DNA of 64,000 nucleotides from Dysidea avara. Its lineage: Eukaryota; Porifera; Demospongiae; Dictyoceratida; Dysideidae. The stretch is taken from assembly GCF_963678975.1 (NCBI RefSeq), contig NC_089275.1:37796819-37860818 (forward strand). The letters are read 5' to 3'. Positions within the stretch are counted from its first letter, which is position 1, and the number at the start of each line of letters is the position of its first letter. Position numbers and translations under genes: made by a program. Positions 1-12,030 of the stretch are shown in pieces. Under the pieces are notes generated by a model. It worked only from the letters and a program-made list of their open reading frames with translations, searched no databases and was not told the DNA's origin.

Positions 1-1431
1 CCTTTTGTATTTGGCTTAATGGATTCCAGTACCTGCATAGATTCGTTGACTTCTTTGCTAGTAAAAAAATACTTAGAATCAAACAAAAGCAACACACTGC
101 TTATAACTATATTGCATTGTTTGTTTGAAGCTCAAAATGCAGCCCTTTGTTATGGATTTGCTTCGGTGTTTCATAATGAGAATGGTATTGATTTATCATT
201 GCAGTCAGATTTAGAATACCTCTATGCCACTTATTTCTTCTCTGTCTGTGGTTGTGCAAAGTTAACCATTAAAGGACTATGGCTAACAGATACTCGTGCT
301 GAGTCGATGGCTCAATATTTGTGCAATCCTCCAATACCTTATACAGAAATAATATCCTTGAGTTGTGAGGGTGTTGATTTATCAGAAAAGGGGGTGAAAG
401 CTCTGAATAAACTGATTTCCCATCAAGACAATTTCAATTCACTGAAAATTCATGTTTTAGTTTGCTATGAAAGTAATGTAAAAGTCATATATGATAGCAT
501 ATGGAAATGTTATTTAGTTATTGATACTTTGATAGTGATAAATCATAGTATTACTAAAGGTGACCTGGACTGCCTAGGGGAGATTGTTTCTACAGTGAAA
601 TTTATTGATGCCATAATAGTCTATGGCTCTTATTTTGGCGAAGGAGTGTCTCCACAATCATCAGATTCCTTTTGTAACTCATTGTGTAGTACCAAATCAT
701 TGAAATGGCTATCACTGCATCTTACTAATCTATCCTGTGATAATATAGCAGTACTTGGTAGAATTCTGGTCCACAACAGTTGTTTAGAAATCTTAGATAT
801 AGGCCGTGTGAATGCTATGGATAGTTTGGTTAATATTTGTGATGGGTTGTCATCTACCAAAACTCTTCAAAAGTTTAGTGTACATCTGGATTCTGCCGAT
901 ACTTCATTTGTGTTTGAGAAAAGGTTTGCAAAGTGTCTTACAAGTAATCAATCATTGACTTTAGTTGATTTCACTGGTATATTTGGATTTTTGTGTATCG
1001 ATGAGCATGTGCAGTGGTCGTCTTCACAAGTGTGCTTCTTTTGTAGTGGCTTACAATCCAACAGTACTGTTACACTGCTGGATATTACTGGTTGCTACAT
1101 AGACAAGACAGCGAGTGATTCTGTGTCTAAAATGTTGTCAGTCAACACCTCTTTGAGGCATCTTTTCCTCAATCCAGTCCACATGGAGAAACCAGATGCT
1201 GTTATGATAATTGAAAGTTGTAAAACAAACACTGAACTAGAAATTTTATCTCTTCATTGTAACTGGTTGGATGATCAAAGTGAAACCAACAAGTTTACTT
1301 TTGCAACTGATCCAAAAATTTGTGAGATGGTAGGTCAAGTACAAAATTCCCGACAGGACAAAATGAAACCAAATTTGCACATTATCTGGTCAGTGTATAA
1401 ATATAGATTTAATTGTGTTTTATGGTTTTAA
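1..1431 (+). CDS. Leucine-rich-repeat protein, C-terminal part (NLR-like), 5' incomplete
   Basis: The frame is open from the left edge to a TAA at 1429-1431. The first ATG is at 19, but upstream codons are also open, so the true exon probably starts outside the window. The ~470 residues contain irregular ribonuclease-inhibitor-type leucine-rich repeats. Examples are LKWLSLHL, LEILDIGR, LTLVDFTG, VTLLDITGCYID, LRHLFLNP and LEILSLHCNWLDD, spaced about 25-50 residues apart and spread over roughly residues 225-420. No NTPase motif, transmembrane segment or signal peptide is visible. In animals, repeats of this kind commonly form the ligand-sensing end of NACHT/NB-ARC receptors. The neighbouring NB-ARC genes make an NLR-like gene likely, but the upstream domain is not visible. 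The last ~15 residues have no repeat character and may be read-through into intron or UTR. Confidence 0.6.
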   Translation, partial: PFVFGLMDSSTCIDSLTSLLVKKYLESNKSNTLLITILHCLFEAQNAALCYGFASVFHNENGIDLSLQSDLEYLYATYFFSVCGCAKLTIKGLWLTDTRAESMAQYLCNPPIPYTEIISLSCEGVDLSEKGVKALNKLISHQDNFNSLKIHVLVCYESNVKVIYDSIWKCYLVIDTLIVINHSITKGDLDCLGEIVSTVKFIDAIIVYGSYFGEGVSPQSSDSFCNSLCSTKSLKWLSLHLTNLSCDNIAVLGRILVHNSCLEILDIGRVNAMDSLVNICDGLSSTKTLQKFSVHLDSADTSFVFEKRFAKCLTSNQSLTLVDFTGIFGFLCIDEHVQWSSSQVCFFCSGLQSNSTVTLLDITGCYIDKTASDSVSKMLSVNTSLRHLFLNPVHMEKPDAVMIIESCKTNTELEILSLHCNWLDDQSETNKFTFATDPKICEMVGQVQNSRQDKMKPNLHIIWSVYKYRFNCVLWF

Positions 1432-1579
1432 TTATGTAGGGAATTGAAGGAGTATTGTGAAGTAAAGTCTTCTATACTGGTAAAATCTTATCAGGAATAA
1501 TATATTAACAAACTGAACACATTTAAGTAAAATACATAGTATGGACTGTTATCTAAGCTATTTGACTGTTACATATATG

Positions 1580-1711
1580 CTGTAAAAGATAAGTAGTGCT
1601 GGAATACTGTGGCAAATTGTGAACATCACTGCAAGTTTTAGTGACGGTCACTAAAAATGTGTAGTGATGTGTGTTCACTATTTGCCATAGTATTCTACTT
1701 ATTTTTTACAG
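1580..1711. mobile_element. Small fold-back MITE
   Basis: The ends are inverted copies: CTGTAAAAGATAAGTAG at the left and CTACTTATTTTTTACAG at the right. The inner arms continue to pair (GGCAAATTGTGAACATCACT against AGTGATGTGTGTTCACTATTTGCC). At 132 bp with no coding capacity, it is a non-autonomous fold-back element. Confidence 0.6.
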
Positions 1712-1777
1712 TGTATACATGTTACTATATATAGTGTATACATGTTACTATATATAGTGTATACATGTTACTATGTA
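1711..1777. repeat. 23-bp tandem repeat, ~2.9 copies
   Basis: The unit GTGTATACATGTTACTATAT plus ATA starts at 1711, 1734 and 1757. It directly abuts the right end of the fold-back element. Confidence 0.8.
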
Positions 1778-1861
1778 TGTACGTATGTTCAGTAGTTAGC
1801 AACTATACCCATGAAACTGGCATATGAATAAATAATTGTGGTTCATAACTTCATATATATT

Positions 1862-2049
1862 TGTGACCGAATTTGATAAAACAGGGCTTCCACGCACATC
1901 CACTTTTATGAAGCATCACAACTCAATGTAGGAGTATGCCATTAGTTTCGATGGGAAATTTTTTAGGTCAATAGCTTACTGAGTAGTCAAGTTACAAAGT
2001 CAGAAAATTGGATGTGTGTAGAAGCCTTGTTGTGTCAAATTCGGTCACA
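1862..2049. mobile_element. TGTGAC-end MITE, short palindromic type
   Basis: The left end TGTGACCGAATTTGA is mirrored by TCAAATTCGGTCACA at the right. The inner arms (GGGCTTCCACGCACATCCA / GGATGTGTGTAGAAGCC) also pair. It is 188 bp and non-coding, and belongs to the TGTGAC-ended group seen throughout the window. Confidence 0.75.
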
Positions 2050-2308
2050 TTTATATTGTGGTGCTATGTAAAAGCCTAGCTGACTTGATTCTCAAGCAGG
2101 CTCCATACATATGTAAATTAAAGACTGATTGACATATCAAGACAAGTGATAAAATGTCGATACAATAAAATTTATTGCTTTGATTATTTCTGTTCTATTT
2201 GTGCAGTCAGTCAGTAAAAAAAGCATCAGTTCAATAAACTTGTTAAACATGCAGTTGTTTGAGAGTACAATGAAGGTACATTGGAAGTACTGCTGAGCTG
2301 TAAATGCA

Positions 2309-5300
2309 ATCTAATCCAAAACAGCCAAGCTGTAAAAAAAGTGTGTGGCCCTCAAAAAGGCTATGGTGAAAAAAGATGTGAAATCAAAGGTGGCGGCCAA
2401 GAAATGGCTGTGATGGTAGGTTAATGGTAAAAATTTTAATAACGACAATTCAGGTGAATTTGGTGCCGCTTGGTCAATTGGCACAAAATTAACCTGAATT
2501 GTCATTATTAAAATTTTTACCATTAACCTACCATCACAGCCATTTCTTGGCCGCCACCTTGGATTTCACATCTTTTTTCACCATAGCCTTTTTGAGGGCC
2601 GCACACTTTTTTTACAGCTTGGCTGTTTTGGATTAGAGTTCACTTCTTTTTGTATTTGTATACCCCAAAGCCGGCCTATGGCCTGCTTTGGGACTTTTTT
2701 AACCTATCTTGTTTCTTTACCACAGGAAGATGAAGCAGATGTACCTTAAATATTTCTGATTTTATCAGTAAATGTACAAATTATATATATAATACATATA
2801 TTTATTACAGAACTGTCCATGGTGGTTTCTTTGTAACTGAACACTCTTCAAGGTAACTTCTTCTAGCTGTTCTCTCTACAGGGTGATTTATTTGTAGCTG
2901 GATTCTGTACAGGTGATTTTTTTACTGCTGAGCTCTTTACAGAATGTTTTTTTTTGTAGCTGAACTCTCTACAAGGAAACTTCTTATAACTGATCTCTCT
3001 ACAGGGAGATTTGTTTGTAGCTGAACTCTCAACAGGTGATTTGTTTGCAGCTGAACTATCTAGATGATGGTTTCTTTGTAGCTGAACTCTCTACAAGGTA
3101 ATTTCTTCTAGCTGAACTCTCTACATGGTGGTTTCTTTGTAGCTGAACTCTCTACAAGATAACTTCTTCTAACCGATCTTTCTACAGGGCAATTTGTTTG
3201 TGGCAGAATTTTCTACAGGGTGATTTCTTTGCAGCTGAACTCTCTACATGGTGGTTTCTTTTTACTGTAGCTGAACTCTCTACAAGGTAATTTCTTCTAG
3301 CTGATCTCTCTACATGGTGGTTTCTTTGTAGCTGAACTCTCTACAAGATAACTTCTTCTAACCGATCTTTCTACAGGGCAATTTGTTTGTGGCAGAATTT
3401 TCTACAGGGTGATTTCTTTGCAGCTGAACTCTCTACATGGTGGTTTCTTTTTACTGTAGCTGAACTCTCTACAAGGTAATTTCTTCTAGCTGATCTCTCT
3501 ACAGGGTGATTTGTTTGTAGCTGAATTCTATACAGGTGATTTGTTTGCAGCTGAGCTCTTTACAGAATGGTTTCTTTGTAGCTGAACTCTCTACAAGGTA
3601 ACTTCTTCTAACTGAACTCTCTACAGGGAGATTTGTTTGCAGCTGAACTTTCTTCATGATGGTTTCTTTGTAGCTGAACTCTCTACAAGATAACTTCTTC
3701 TAGCTGAACTCCCTACATGGTGGTTTCTTTGTAGCTGAACTCTCTACAAGGTGACTTCTTCTAGCTGATCTTTCTACAGGGTGATTTGTTTGTAGCTGAT
3801 TTTTCTACAGGGTGATTTGTTTGCAGCTGAACTCTCTATATGGTGGTTTCTTTGTAGCTGAACTCTCTACAAGGTGACTTCTTCTAGCTGATCTCTTTAC
3901 ATGGTGATTTGTTTGTAGCTGAACTCTCTACAGGTGATTTGTTTGCAGCTGAACTCTCCACATGATGGTTTCTTTAAATTTGTAGCTGAACTCTCTACAA
4001 AGTAACTTCTTCTAGCTGATCTCTCTACAGGGTGATTTGTTTGTAGCTGAACTCTCTTCATGATGGTTTCTTTGTAGCTGAACTCTCTACAAGGTAACTT
4101 CTTCTAACTGAACTCTCTACAGGGAGATTTGTTTGCAGCTGAACTCTCTTCATGATGGTTTCTTTGTAGCTGAACTCTCTAAAAGGTAACTTCTTCTAGC
4201 TGAACTCCCTACATGGTGGTTTCTTTGTAGCTGAACTCTCTACAGTTGATTTGTTTGGAGCTGAACTCTCCACATGATGGTTTCTTTAAATTTGTAGCTG
4301 AACTTTCTACAAGGTAACTTCTTCTAGCTGATCTCTCTACAGGGTGATTTGTATGTAGCTGAATTCTGTACAGGTGATTTGTTTGCAGCTGAGCTCTTTA
4401 CAGAATGCTTTCTTTGTAGCTGAACTCTCTACAAGGTAACTTCTTCTAACTAAACTCTCTACAGGGAAGTTTGTTTGCAGCTGAACTCTCTTCATGATGG
4501 TTTCTTTGTAGCTGAACTCTCTACAAGGTAACTTCTTCTAGCTGAACTCCCTAAATGGTGGTTTCTTTGTAGCTGAACTCTCTACAAGGTGACTTCTTCT
4601 AGCTGATCTTTCTACAGGGTGATTTGTTTGTAGCTGAATTCTGTACAGGTGATTTGTTTGCAGCTGAGCTCTTTACAGAATGGTTTCTTTGTAGCTGAGC
4701 TCTCTACAAGGTAGTTTCTTCTAGCTGATGTCTCCACAAGGTCACTAGTTTGTAGCTGAACTTTCTACATGGTGGTTTCTTTGTAACTGAACTCTCTACA
4801 AGGTAACTTCTTCTAGCTGATCTTTCTACAGGGTGATTTGTTTGTGGCTGAACTCTCTACAAGGAAACTTCTTCTAGCTGATCTCTCTACAGGGAGATTG
4901 GTTTGTAGCTGAACTCTCTACAGGTGATTTGTTTGCAGCTGAACTCTCCACATGATGGTTTCTTTGTAGCTGAACTCTCTACAAGGTAACTTCTTCTAGC
5001 TGATTTCTCTACAGGATGATTTGCTTGTAGCTGAACTATCAACAAGATAACTTCTTCTAGCTGATCTCTCTACAGGGTGATTTGTTTGTAGCTGAATTCT
5101 GTACAGGTGATTTATTTGCAGCTGAGCTCTTTACAGAATGGTTTCTATGTAGCTGAACTCTTTACAAGGTAACTTCTTCTAGCTGATGTCTCTACAGGGT
5201 CACTAGTTTGTAAATGAATTCTCTACATGGTGGTTTCTTTGTAACTGAACTCTCTACGAGGTAACTTCTTCTAGCTGATCTTTCTATAGGGTGATTTATT

Positions 5301-6360
5301 TGTAGTGGAATTCTGTACAGGTGATTTTTTTTGCAGCTGAGATCTTTACAGAATGGTTTCTTTGTAGCTGAACTCTTTACAAGGTAACTTCTTCTAGTTG
5401 ATGTCTCTACAGGGTCACTAGTTTGTAAACGAATTCTCTACATGGTGATTTCTTTGTAACTGAACTCTCTACAAGGAAACTTCTCCTAGCTGATCTCTCT
5501 ACAGGGAGATTTGTTTGTAGCTGAACTCTCTACAGGTGATTTGTTTGCAGCTGAACTCTCTACATGATGGTTTCTTTGTAGCTGAACTCTCTACAAGTTA
5601 ACTTCTTCTAGCTGATCTCTCTACAGGGTGGTTTCTTTGTAGCTGAACTCTACAAGATGATAACTCCATCTGTACAGCGATTTTCAAAGCATTACCCCAA
5701 GCGGTTTACCTGGTAGGCGTGACAAGCAGTCGTTTTTTATTAGCTAATCTCGATTGCGTAATTGTTACACACTGTTGGTTTTTTCGTTGTATCTTCCTGG
5801 TTTTTTAGCTCGATTTCTTTCAAACCACAAAAGGTTTGAGGTTCAATAGTTAACCTATTCACCCACCGATTTTCAGCTTCTTCCCATACGCGGTTTACCC
5901 TGTAGGCGTGACAACATATTGGTGTTATTTTTCGTGAATAATCGCTCATAACTCTTTGCCTGTTTATTGTATTCCAGCCAAAGTTGGTACAGAGATGCGC
6001 CTTTATACCCCCCTTCTGTGTCCCAAATTGCAAGGCGATCGGATGTGGCGTTCGCGTTTTATAGCAGTTTTTGTAAGTGTGCGAAAAGAGAAAGAAAAAT
6101 AAGAAGAAAAAAAAACGAAGAAACTAAGCCAATTTTTGAAGTCGCATATCTCGGGAACGCTTGAAGCAATTTCGCTCAAATTTGGAATGTGGAGTGCTGA
6201 AGGTGGAGGGAGTGTCCACATCAAAAATCGTCTTGTTTCATCAAGGCAGCACAGAGCTACGGAGGTGCGAAAATTGCGTTTTCTTTCTTCCTGTCAATAT
6301 ACTCACGGGTGTTACGCGCCGGCTTCTTGGGCCGCACGACACACTACCGTGTGTCTTGAT
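2309..6360. mobile_element. Composite element copy A: fold-back, minisatellite, 3' hairpin (Helentron/DINE-like)
   Basis: The left part (2311-2635) is a ~150-bp-arm inverted repeat beginning CTAATCCAAAACAGCC. A GC-rich short palindrome follows near 2670 (AAAGCCGGCCTATGG), then the tandem array 2813-5656. A unique ~700-bp right part contains GGTTTACCCTGTAGGCGTGA and ends in the hairpin GACACAC-TACC-GTGTGTC followed by TTGAT. The boundaries are those shared with the copy at 22074-24582. No transposase, Rep or helicase is encoded. A central minisatellite plus a 3'-terminal hairpin resembles non-autonomous Helentron-associated (DINE-1-like) elements; that classification is inference. Confidence 0.65.
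2813..5656. repeat. Large minisatellite array (~30/60-bp unit)
   Basis: The array alternates two related ~30-bp half-units, one resembling GGTGATTTGTTTGTAGCTGA plus ACTCTCTACA and the other GTAACTTCTTCTAGCTGATC plus TCTCTACAG. This gives roughly 90 half-units over 2.8 kb. Higher-order repeats are visible, such as the nearly identical blocks near 3140-3290 and 3320-3470. All frames carry stops, so it is not coding. Confidence 0.9.
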
Positions 6361-8054
6361 ACTGGTTACTTTTGGGCAGAAAATCCCAAATCTTTCATGA
6401 TCCCTGTTAGGGATTAAAATTAATGTCCACTAGTATAGCTGTAGCTGTAGACACTTGATATCTAAGTATGTTTTACTACATGCATGCATACCACCATGCA
6501 GAGTGTGGAAATGTGGAATGTGACACATTAGTACCGATAACTCTACAGTCTTGTGATGTATTGATTGTTTATTCTACTTGAAGTCAGATCAGAGGCTCCG
6601 CCACTTTTACATGTTTAACTATTAGCTATGGAAGTTAAAGACCACAAAAGTTTACATGTAGACTGGAGAATTACCCAATTTGCAAAGACTCCAACCTGAA
6701 ATGAAACCAGCAGCAGGTGTGCTAGAACTTTTCATTACATGCATGCTTAAAGGTTCTGTTGATTAACAGAATAAAATTTATGCTGACCCATTTATAGGTT
6801 GTGACCACTAAAGCTACCACATCATGTGAAATCACAGAAACACTGACTGCCGAATGTTTTGTACCATCTTTTGTTTATTATTACCACTGTAAACAAAAAT
6901 AAGTGACCAGTGTGGCATCAGAAGCACTGGAAAGGAATTTAGAATCATTGAGGGAATCCCTAATATTGAGGACGAAGGTTTTGGTGCTCCTCACCCAGAT
7001 GGTGAAAAATCTCAAATCCCTTCCACATTAATATCCTATGTATTCAACCTTACTGCAACGCTTTGAGGAAGTCTTGTCTTGGCTGATAGTGAAAAAAATT
7101 AATTTTGTTGTTTTCTAAAGAAAGCAGCTCTGTTCTGAGCATGCAGTCACTCATTTGCTTATTACTGTGTGTACTTTTTAGATCTATGGTTAGATTTGCT
7201 TCCATTGATCAGCACTCTGTCTTTGAGATCCCATCATGATTGCTAGATCCACCGTGAAACTGGAAACATGATTGTCTTCACAAAAATATTGACTACCAAA
7301 AACAATTAACAATGGTTTGTCAACTCACCAAATGAATATTGTCTGCCTCTTTAAATAAACCATTCAAATAGTTTGTTATTTGTTCAAAATTCGACATTCT
7401 ATTGATGTACAATGGTAAAGCAATATAGACTTCAAAACTTTATGAAATATTTTGTCATTTTCTTATAAAAAAAATGGAGCTTGTAGTAGTTAAACCAACA
7501 GATCAGCATAAACAAAGGCAATTTTATTTCCTACAAAAACATAATTGTGAGTGTTCGTGAATCACATGCATTTAGAATATTTGATTATTTGTTCTTTGTA
7601 AAACTATTCATTTTGTTGGCATTTAGAATATATATTCATTTTAGCCCTTCTTTTTTCAATATCAAGAAGGAAGTTCTTCAGAACCCCCCTACCTACATGC
7701 CTGAACTAATTCTTATGTGACCATACACACCAGACAATCCCACCAGTTGTATTTCATCACAGATCATTTTGCTACATTCCTAGGGGTGTATATTATCTGA
7801 CTGACTGATGTGATTTGATGACATTCAGCGTAGTCATTCTTCCATACCTGAGTACATAACAGCACAAAAACAAAATACAAATTAAAATGAAGGAACGCAT
7901 TTGCAAAAATGACAAATAAAAACACAAACTTCCCATGCTTGCTGGGCGCTTCACAGCAATTTATTCCAGCAGCAAGTGGCACTATGTTGGAAGCATTGCT
8001 TTGTTCTAACAAAGCAATTGAAACTTTTTCTATAACACACCCAGTTTAGTTATT
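6361..8054. other. Gene-free interval, nothing recognised
   Basis: AT-rich unique-looking sequence. The ORFs are short and lack codon or splice support. I see no tandem repeat or inverted-terminal element in it. Confidence 0.5.
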
Positions 8055-8119
8055 TCAATGCATTTTTATAGCAAAATAGAATTTTGTGAAAATGGCCAGT
8101 TTTTGCTCAGTGGGTCACA
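8055..8119. mobile_element. Truncated right end of a TGTGAC-end element
   Basis: The segment containing AGCAAAATAGAATTTTGTG and ending GCTCAGTGGGTCACA matches the right end of the element at 38634-39697. No left end is found upstream, so this is a fragment. Confidence 0.6.
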
Positions 8120-8134
8120 TTTGACAAGCTTCAA

Positions 8135-9600
8135 ACATGTATTTCATGATTCATAGAAAGGGTCAATGTCATGCATCTCCCATAATTTTGGTCCACACTC
8201 CACTCGAGTCATCTACCATCATTGCTTATAGTTTGTACGGAATGTGTCATACAAAAACAGTCCATGCAAGTAAAATGTAGCTAGTACACTACAACCAACT
8301 AGTATCAACAAAAAGTGAGGTCTCATAAGTAGATGATGCCCTAAAGAGCCTAGCCTTTTTTTAGCTGACCTGAAATAGATGTTTGGCACTTAGCTATTAT
8401 ATTGGTTTGAAGAGGTTGTCTTTGTAAAGAGGGGTGGTCTTTATAAAGGCCATGAAGAGATCAGTATGCCTTTGAGATCTAATTACAATGTGGCCTTTGT
8501 AAGGAGGTGGTTTTTGTACTAAGGTGGTCTTTAAGAGGTGGCCACTAAACAAGAGTTTTAATTCAGGGTACATTTATATGACAATTTGACCATTTCCGGT
8601 TTTCGTTTTCACTGTTAATAGCATTGCTGTGTGACGGCTTTAAGAAGCTAGTCATCATTCATAACAGAAGCTTCCATTTGTTGTCCTTGGAAGAGAACCA
8701 CTGATTTGCTAACTTTACATTAAGCCACATATTGTGGTCATAATGGTCAACATATTTCATATTGATCAACAACTAAACACCATAGTATAGCAACAGTGCT
8801 TTTTTCTACAGAATTGATCAGGAGCAAGCTGCCACCATCTAGTTATTATGATGACCCCCAACACCTATAGCTAGCTTAAACATCCCACCATGGTAAGGGG
8901 ATTGTATAGATACCCCAGAATCACGTGATGCATATTTGTGGTTTGCGTGCCAGGCGACATTAATATAATTATTCTGCTAGTTTTAGCCTGCATTGGCTCA
9001 ATACTAGGCGGTGAAAGATTCTGACAAGGGGAACGAATCTGTGCTTTACTCAGACTGACAAACCGGAGAAAGTACTCAGTCAACCTGGGGAGAAACGTAG
9101 TAGCTAGCTAGTTGGACTAGTAGTTGGTAAGGCTTTATAACTGTATAATTAACAATAGACTATGATGAATGGACTATAGCAGTATCAACAGATGCCGCTC
9201 AAGTATGTTTGAGCTGTTTAAAAAGCAGAGATGCGATAGCTATCCTGCTACACCAGTGAAATGACTGACGGCGCCATATAAGCTGGTTGTTAGCTACGCA
9301 GGGCCATATATAGGTCAACTTCGCTTCTGCACTGAAAAGTTATTACATCAGTGCAGTAATTTTCTTACCCCGTTTCTTTTCTTAAGTGTCACAGGGTCAT
9401 ATCGTGCGACCAGTATATGGCTGAGCAGGAATTTGTGCTGAATCTTCCGCACTGCTCCGTTACAGCCAACACTACATGGTAGAGTAGCTACGCTAGTATG
9501 CAGTGTCTTCACTTATAATGTATGGCCATGCATATTATAGCTGTACAGCTGCTACTATTGTAGAGATGTAATTTTCGCATGGCCTGTTCAGTGAGTTATG
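8135..9600. other. Gene-free interval with degenerate GGTGGTCTTT repeats
   Basis: At 8405-8550 short motifs of the type GTGGTCTTTATAAAGG recur three to four times, probably a decayed mobile element. The remainder shows nothing recognisable. Confidence 0.4.
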
Positions 9601-9608
9601 TACCTACA

Positions 9609-9886
9609 TATCAATGTCACGCCCCACCTACCCCAGGTCGGGCAGCGGGTGGGGATTTGTAGGGGATTTGTCACCCAAATTCGTCCCTAGGGTAGGGGCA
9701 TTTGCAACACGAATAGCCATACTTGGCCATATTGTTAGTGATTCCCAGGATAAATAATACGAATTCGTAGGGGATTTGTAACTCGAAGCTGTCCCCAGGG
9801 GTAGAGAATTTGTCATCTAGCATTTGCAAATCCCCAGCAATCCCCACATCTTCCCGACCTGGGGTAGGTGGGGCTTAACATTGATA
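9609..9886. mobile_element. Inverted-repeat MITE with GC-rich ends
   Basis: The left end TATCAATGTCACGCCCCACC and the right end GGTGGGGCTTAACATTGATA are inverted copies, extending inward through TACCCCAGGTCGGG / CCCGACCTGGGGTA. It is 278 bp. The interior is C/G-run rich (GGGGATTTGTAGGGGATTTG) and non-coding. Confidence 0.75.
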
Positions 9887-9902
9887 GGTGCATTAGTGAC
9901 TA

Positions 9903-10151
9903 CCGGGGTTTTCAAGTCCGTTGTCCTATTATAATTGCATGCGCATGCGCTAAAAACCTACTAACTGAAGGACCATTCACTGGTGATAAAGGAGTCACAA
10001 CAACACAGTGAGTAATAGTTTTATCACATTTACAATCATCCATCATAATAGGGCACACACAGTTACCTGATCTCACTTGAATCTGCCATTTCTTTCGCAC
10101 TGCTAAGCGCATGCGCCAAAATACATAAGACAACGGACTTGAAAACCCCGG
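9903..10151. mobile_element. TA-flanked inverted-repeat MITE (mariner-like ends)
   Basis: The ends CCGGGGTTTTCAAGTCCGTT and AACGGACTTGAAAACCCCGG are perfect inverted repeats flanked by TA on both sides. The size (249 bp) and TA flanks fit a Tc1/mariner-type MITE. Confidence 0.75.
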
Positions 10152-10153
10152 TA

Positions 10154-11150
10154 TATATTGTGTGATCCAGGCCTTCACCCAAATCACCATGTAATATATG
10201 TACATGTGTTCATTTGAATCTCATCCATACAACTAATGCAATAGCTGGCATAGCTATAGGTTACGGGTATCCATAAAGATCAATAGCAACCATGGAAGAA
10301 AATGAAACTTTGTGATTGTGATTCAGAAGTAGTTAAGACTGGGGAAAATCACTATGATCCTGGATGGATTATATAATAGCCAATCCAAGAGCAGGAATAA
10401 AGGAAACTGGTTAACTCTGCATGCAGTACAATCAACAAACAGCTGGAGTTTAGCTAATGGTCTTGCTAATGGCCCTGTTTCTTAGCGATATTACTAAGCA
10501 ATGAACAACATAACAAAACTGCACTGCTTTTTTTTTTCTTTTTTTTGCCAGTGTTCTTTGGCTTATAACTCACTCTTTCCTCGTGCATTGACAAAGATAA
10601 CTTGTGATTATAGCTATATGTAGTGTGATATCAAACGGATGCCGTCTATAGTTTAGATTATATTAAGTTAAGTAGTTAACTGATATTATTGTACTTTTAT
10701 GTATGTGTACACTGCTGCCATGTCTATTGTACTTCTGTGACCATGTCACTTGCAATGATATCTCATGAACAGCTGTTACATTAGTCTGGTGAAGTTTTGG
10801 TCTACAGGTGACCAGGTTTTCTGCAAGCTTTTCTTTAGTTATAACAAAAAGTCATGGCAGCTACATATTTAGGACATTTAGTACTATACACAGAACTTTA
10901 ATGTGGTTTTATATACAGTTGTGTAGTGTAAGTGATTAATGAGCCATGTACAATTAACACAATTAATGCATGACTAGTGAGGTAATGGATAATTCCCTAA
11001 GTTTTCCCCATTACCAGAGATCATAATGTAATTTATTTAATATGGTTTCCTGTATAATTTATCAGTTACATCCAAATTTAATATGGTTTCCTGTATTAGT
11101 CATTGGTTACATTCAATAAAAATATTATGTGGTTATTCTTGGAAAAGTAG
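10154..11150. other. Gene-free interval
   Basis: No open frame with splice support is present. A short direct repeat containing ATATGGTTTCCTGTAT occurs near 11040 and 11082. Nothing else is recognised. Confidence 0.4.
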
Positions 11151-11589
11151 ACAGTGGAAACCTTGCAAACATTCAAGGGGTACTAGAATGATAGTAGTCA
11201 GACAGATGGTGCTTGGTTATATCGACTTTAAAGGTTGTATTTTATACTTCTACTAACATGCTTGTATATTATTGGTATTCACTACTCATTTTTTTACTGT
11301 GTTTGAATTAAAGAGTTGCTGCTGTCGTAATAAATACAACTGTTGTTTTGCATCACCATGCATGTGTGATCACTCACAACACAGTTTTACCAGCTTAATA
11401 ATATTGTTTTTGTTATAAGAAGGAAAGGAAGATACACATATTCAGCACTTTTAGTACAGATTTTGTGTCAGTCAGTGATTAACTCGAGTGACATTACATC
11501 CAAACATGGTGAGGTAACATAATTCTCCCAAGTTTGATATATTCAACAACTATTATGTGGTCATAATTCTGGTTTTTCATAACCTCTGC

Positions 11590-12030
11590 AAGCTGGCAAC
11601 ACTTAGGAGGTACTAGAATGATGTAATAGTGAGACAGATGGCATCTAGTTTAAGAGTTGATGTTATGGACTCTTGTGGTGGCTATAATCATTGCATCATC
11701 ACACCTCTACAATAACCTTACACAGCTCACCTTTGCAATATGATTGCTGTGTGAATGCGATCCTCCTTCAGTAGTTGACACACAAAATTTCACCTCCTGG
11801 TTTAAAGGCAGATCTAAGTAACAAATTATATCTTAACAGTTGTAGAGGTGTTAATGGCAAAATGTGGAGAGGAGGTACTAGAATCATGTGATGATGAGAC
11901 AGATGGCATGTGGTGATGTTATGAACTCTTGTGGTGGCTATAACCATTGCATTTCTACTATGGCCTTACACAGTTTGCCTTTGATTGCTGTGTGAATGCT
12001 GTACACCTTTAGTAGTTCATATACCAAATC
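11590..12030. repeat. Diverged tandem duplication, ~270-bp period
   Basis: The block at 11608-11780 recurs at 11872-12030. Both start GAGGTACTAGAATGATGT or GAGGTACTAGAATCATGT, then share GAGACAGATGGCAT, ACTCTTGTGGTGGCTATAA and GATTGCTGTGTGAATGC. A partial third copy of the start is near 11178 (GGGGTACTAGAATGAT). It is non-coding. Confidence 0.7.

Noticed and set aside
2813..5656. Possible CRISPR-like or coding repeat array
   Set aside because: The units are contiguous without unique spacers, the context is eukaryotic, and all frames contain stops.
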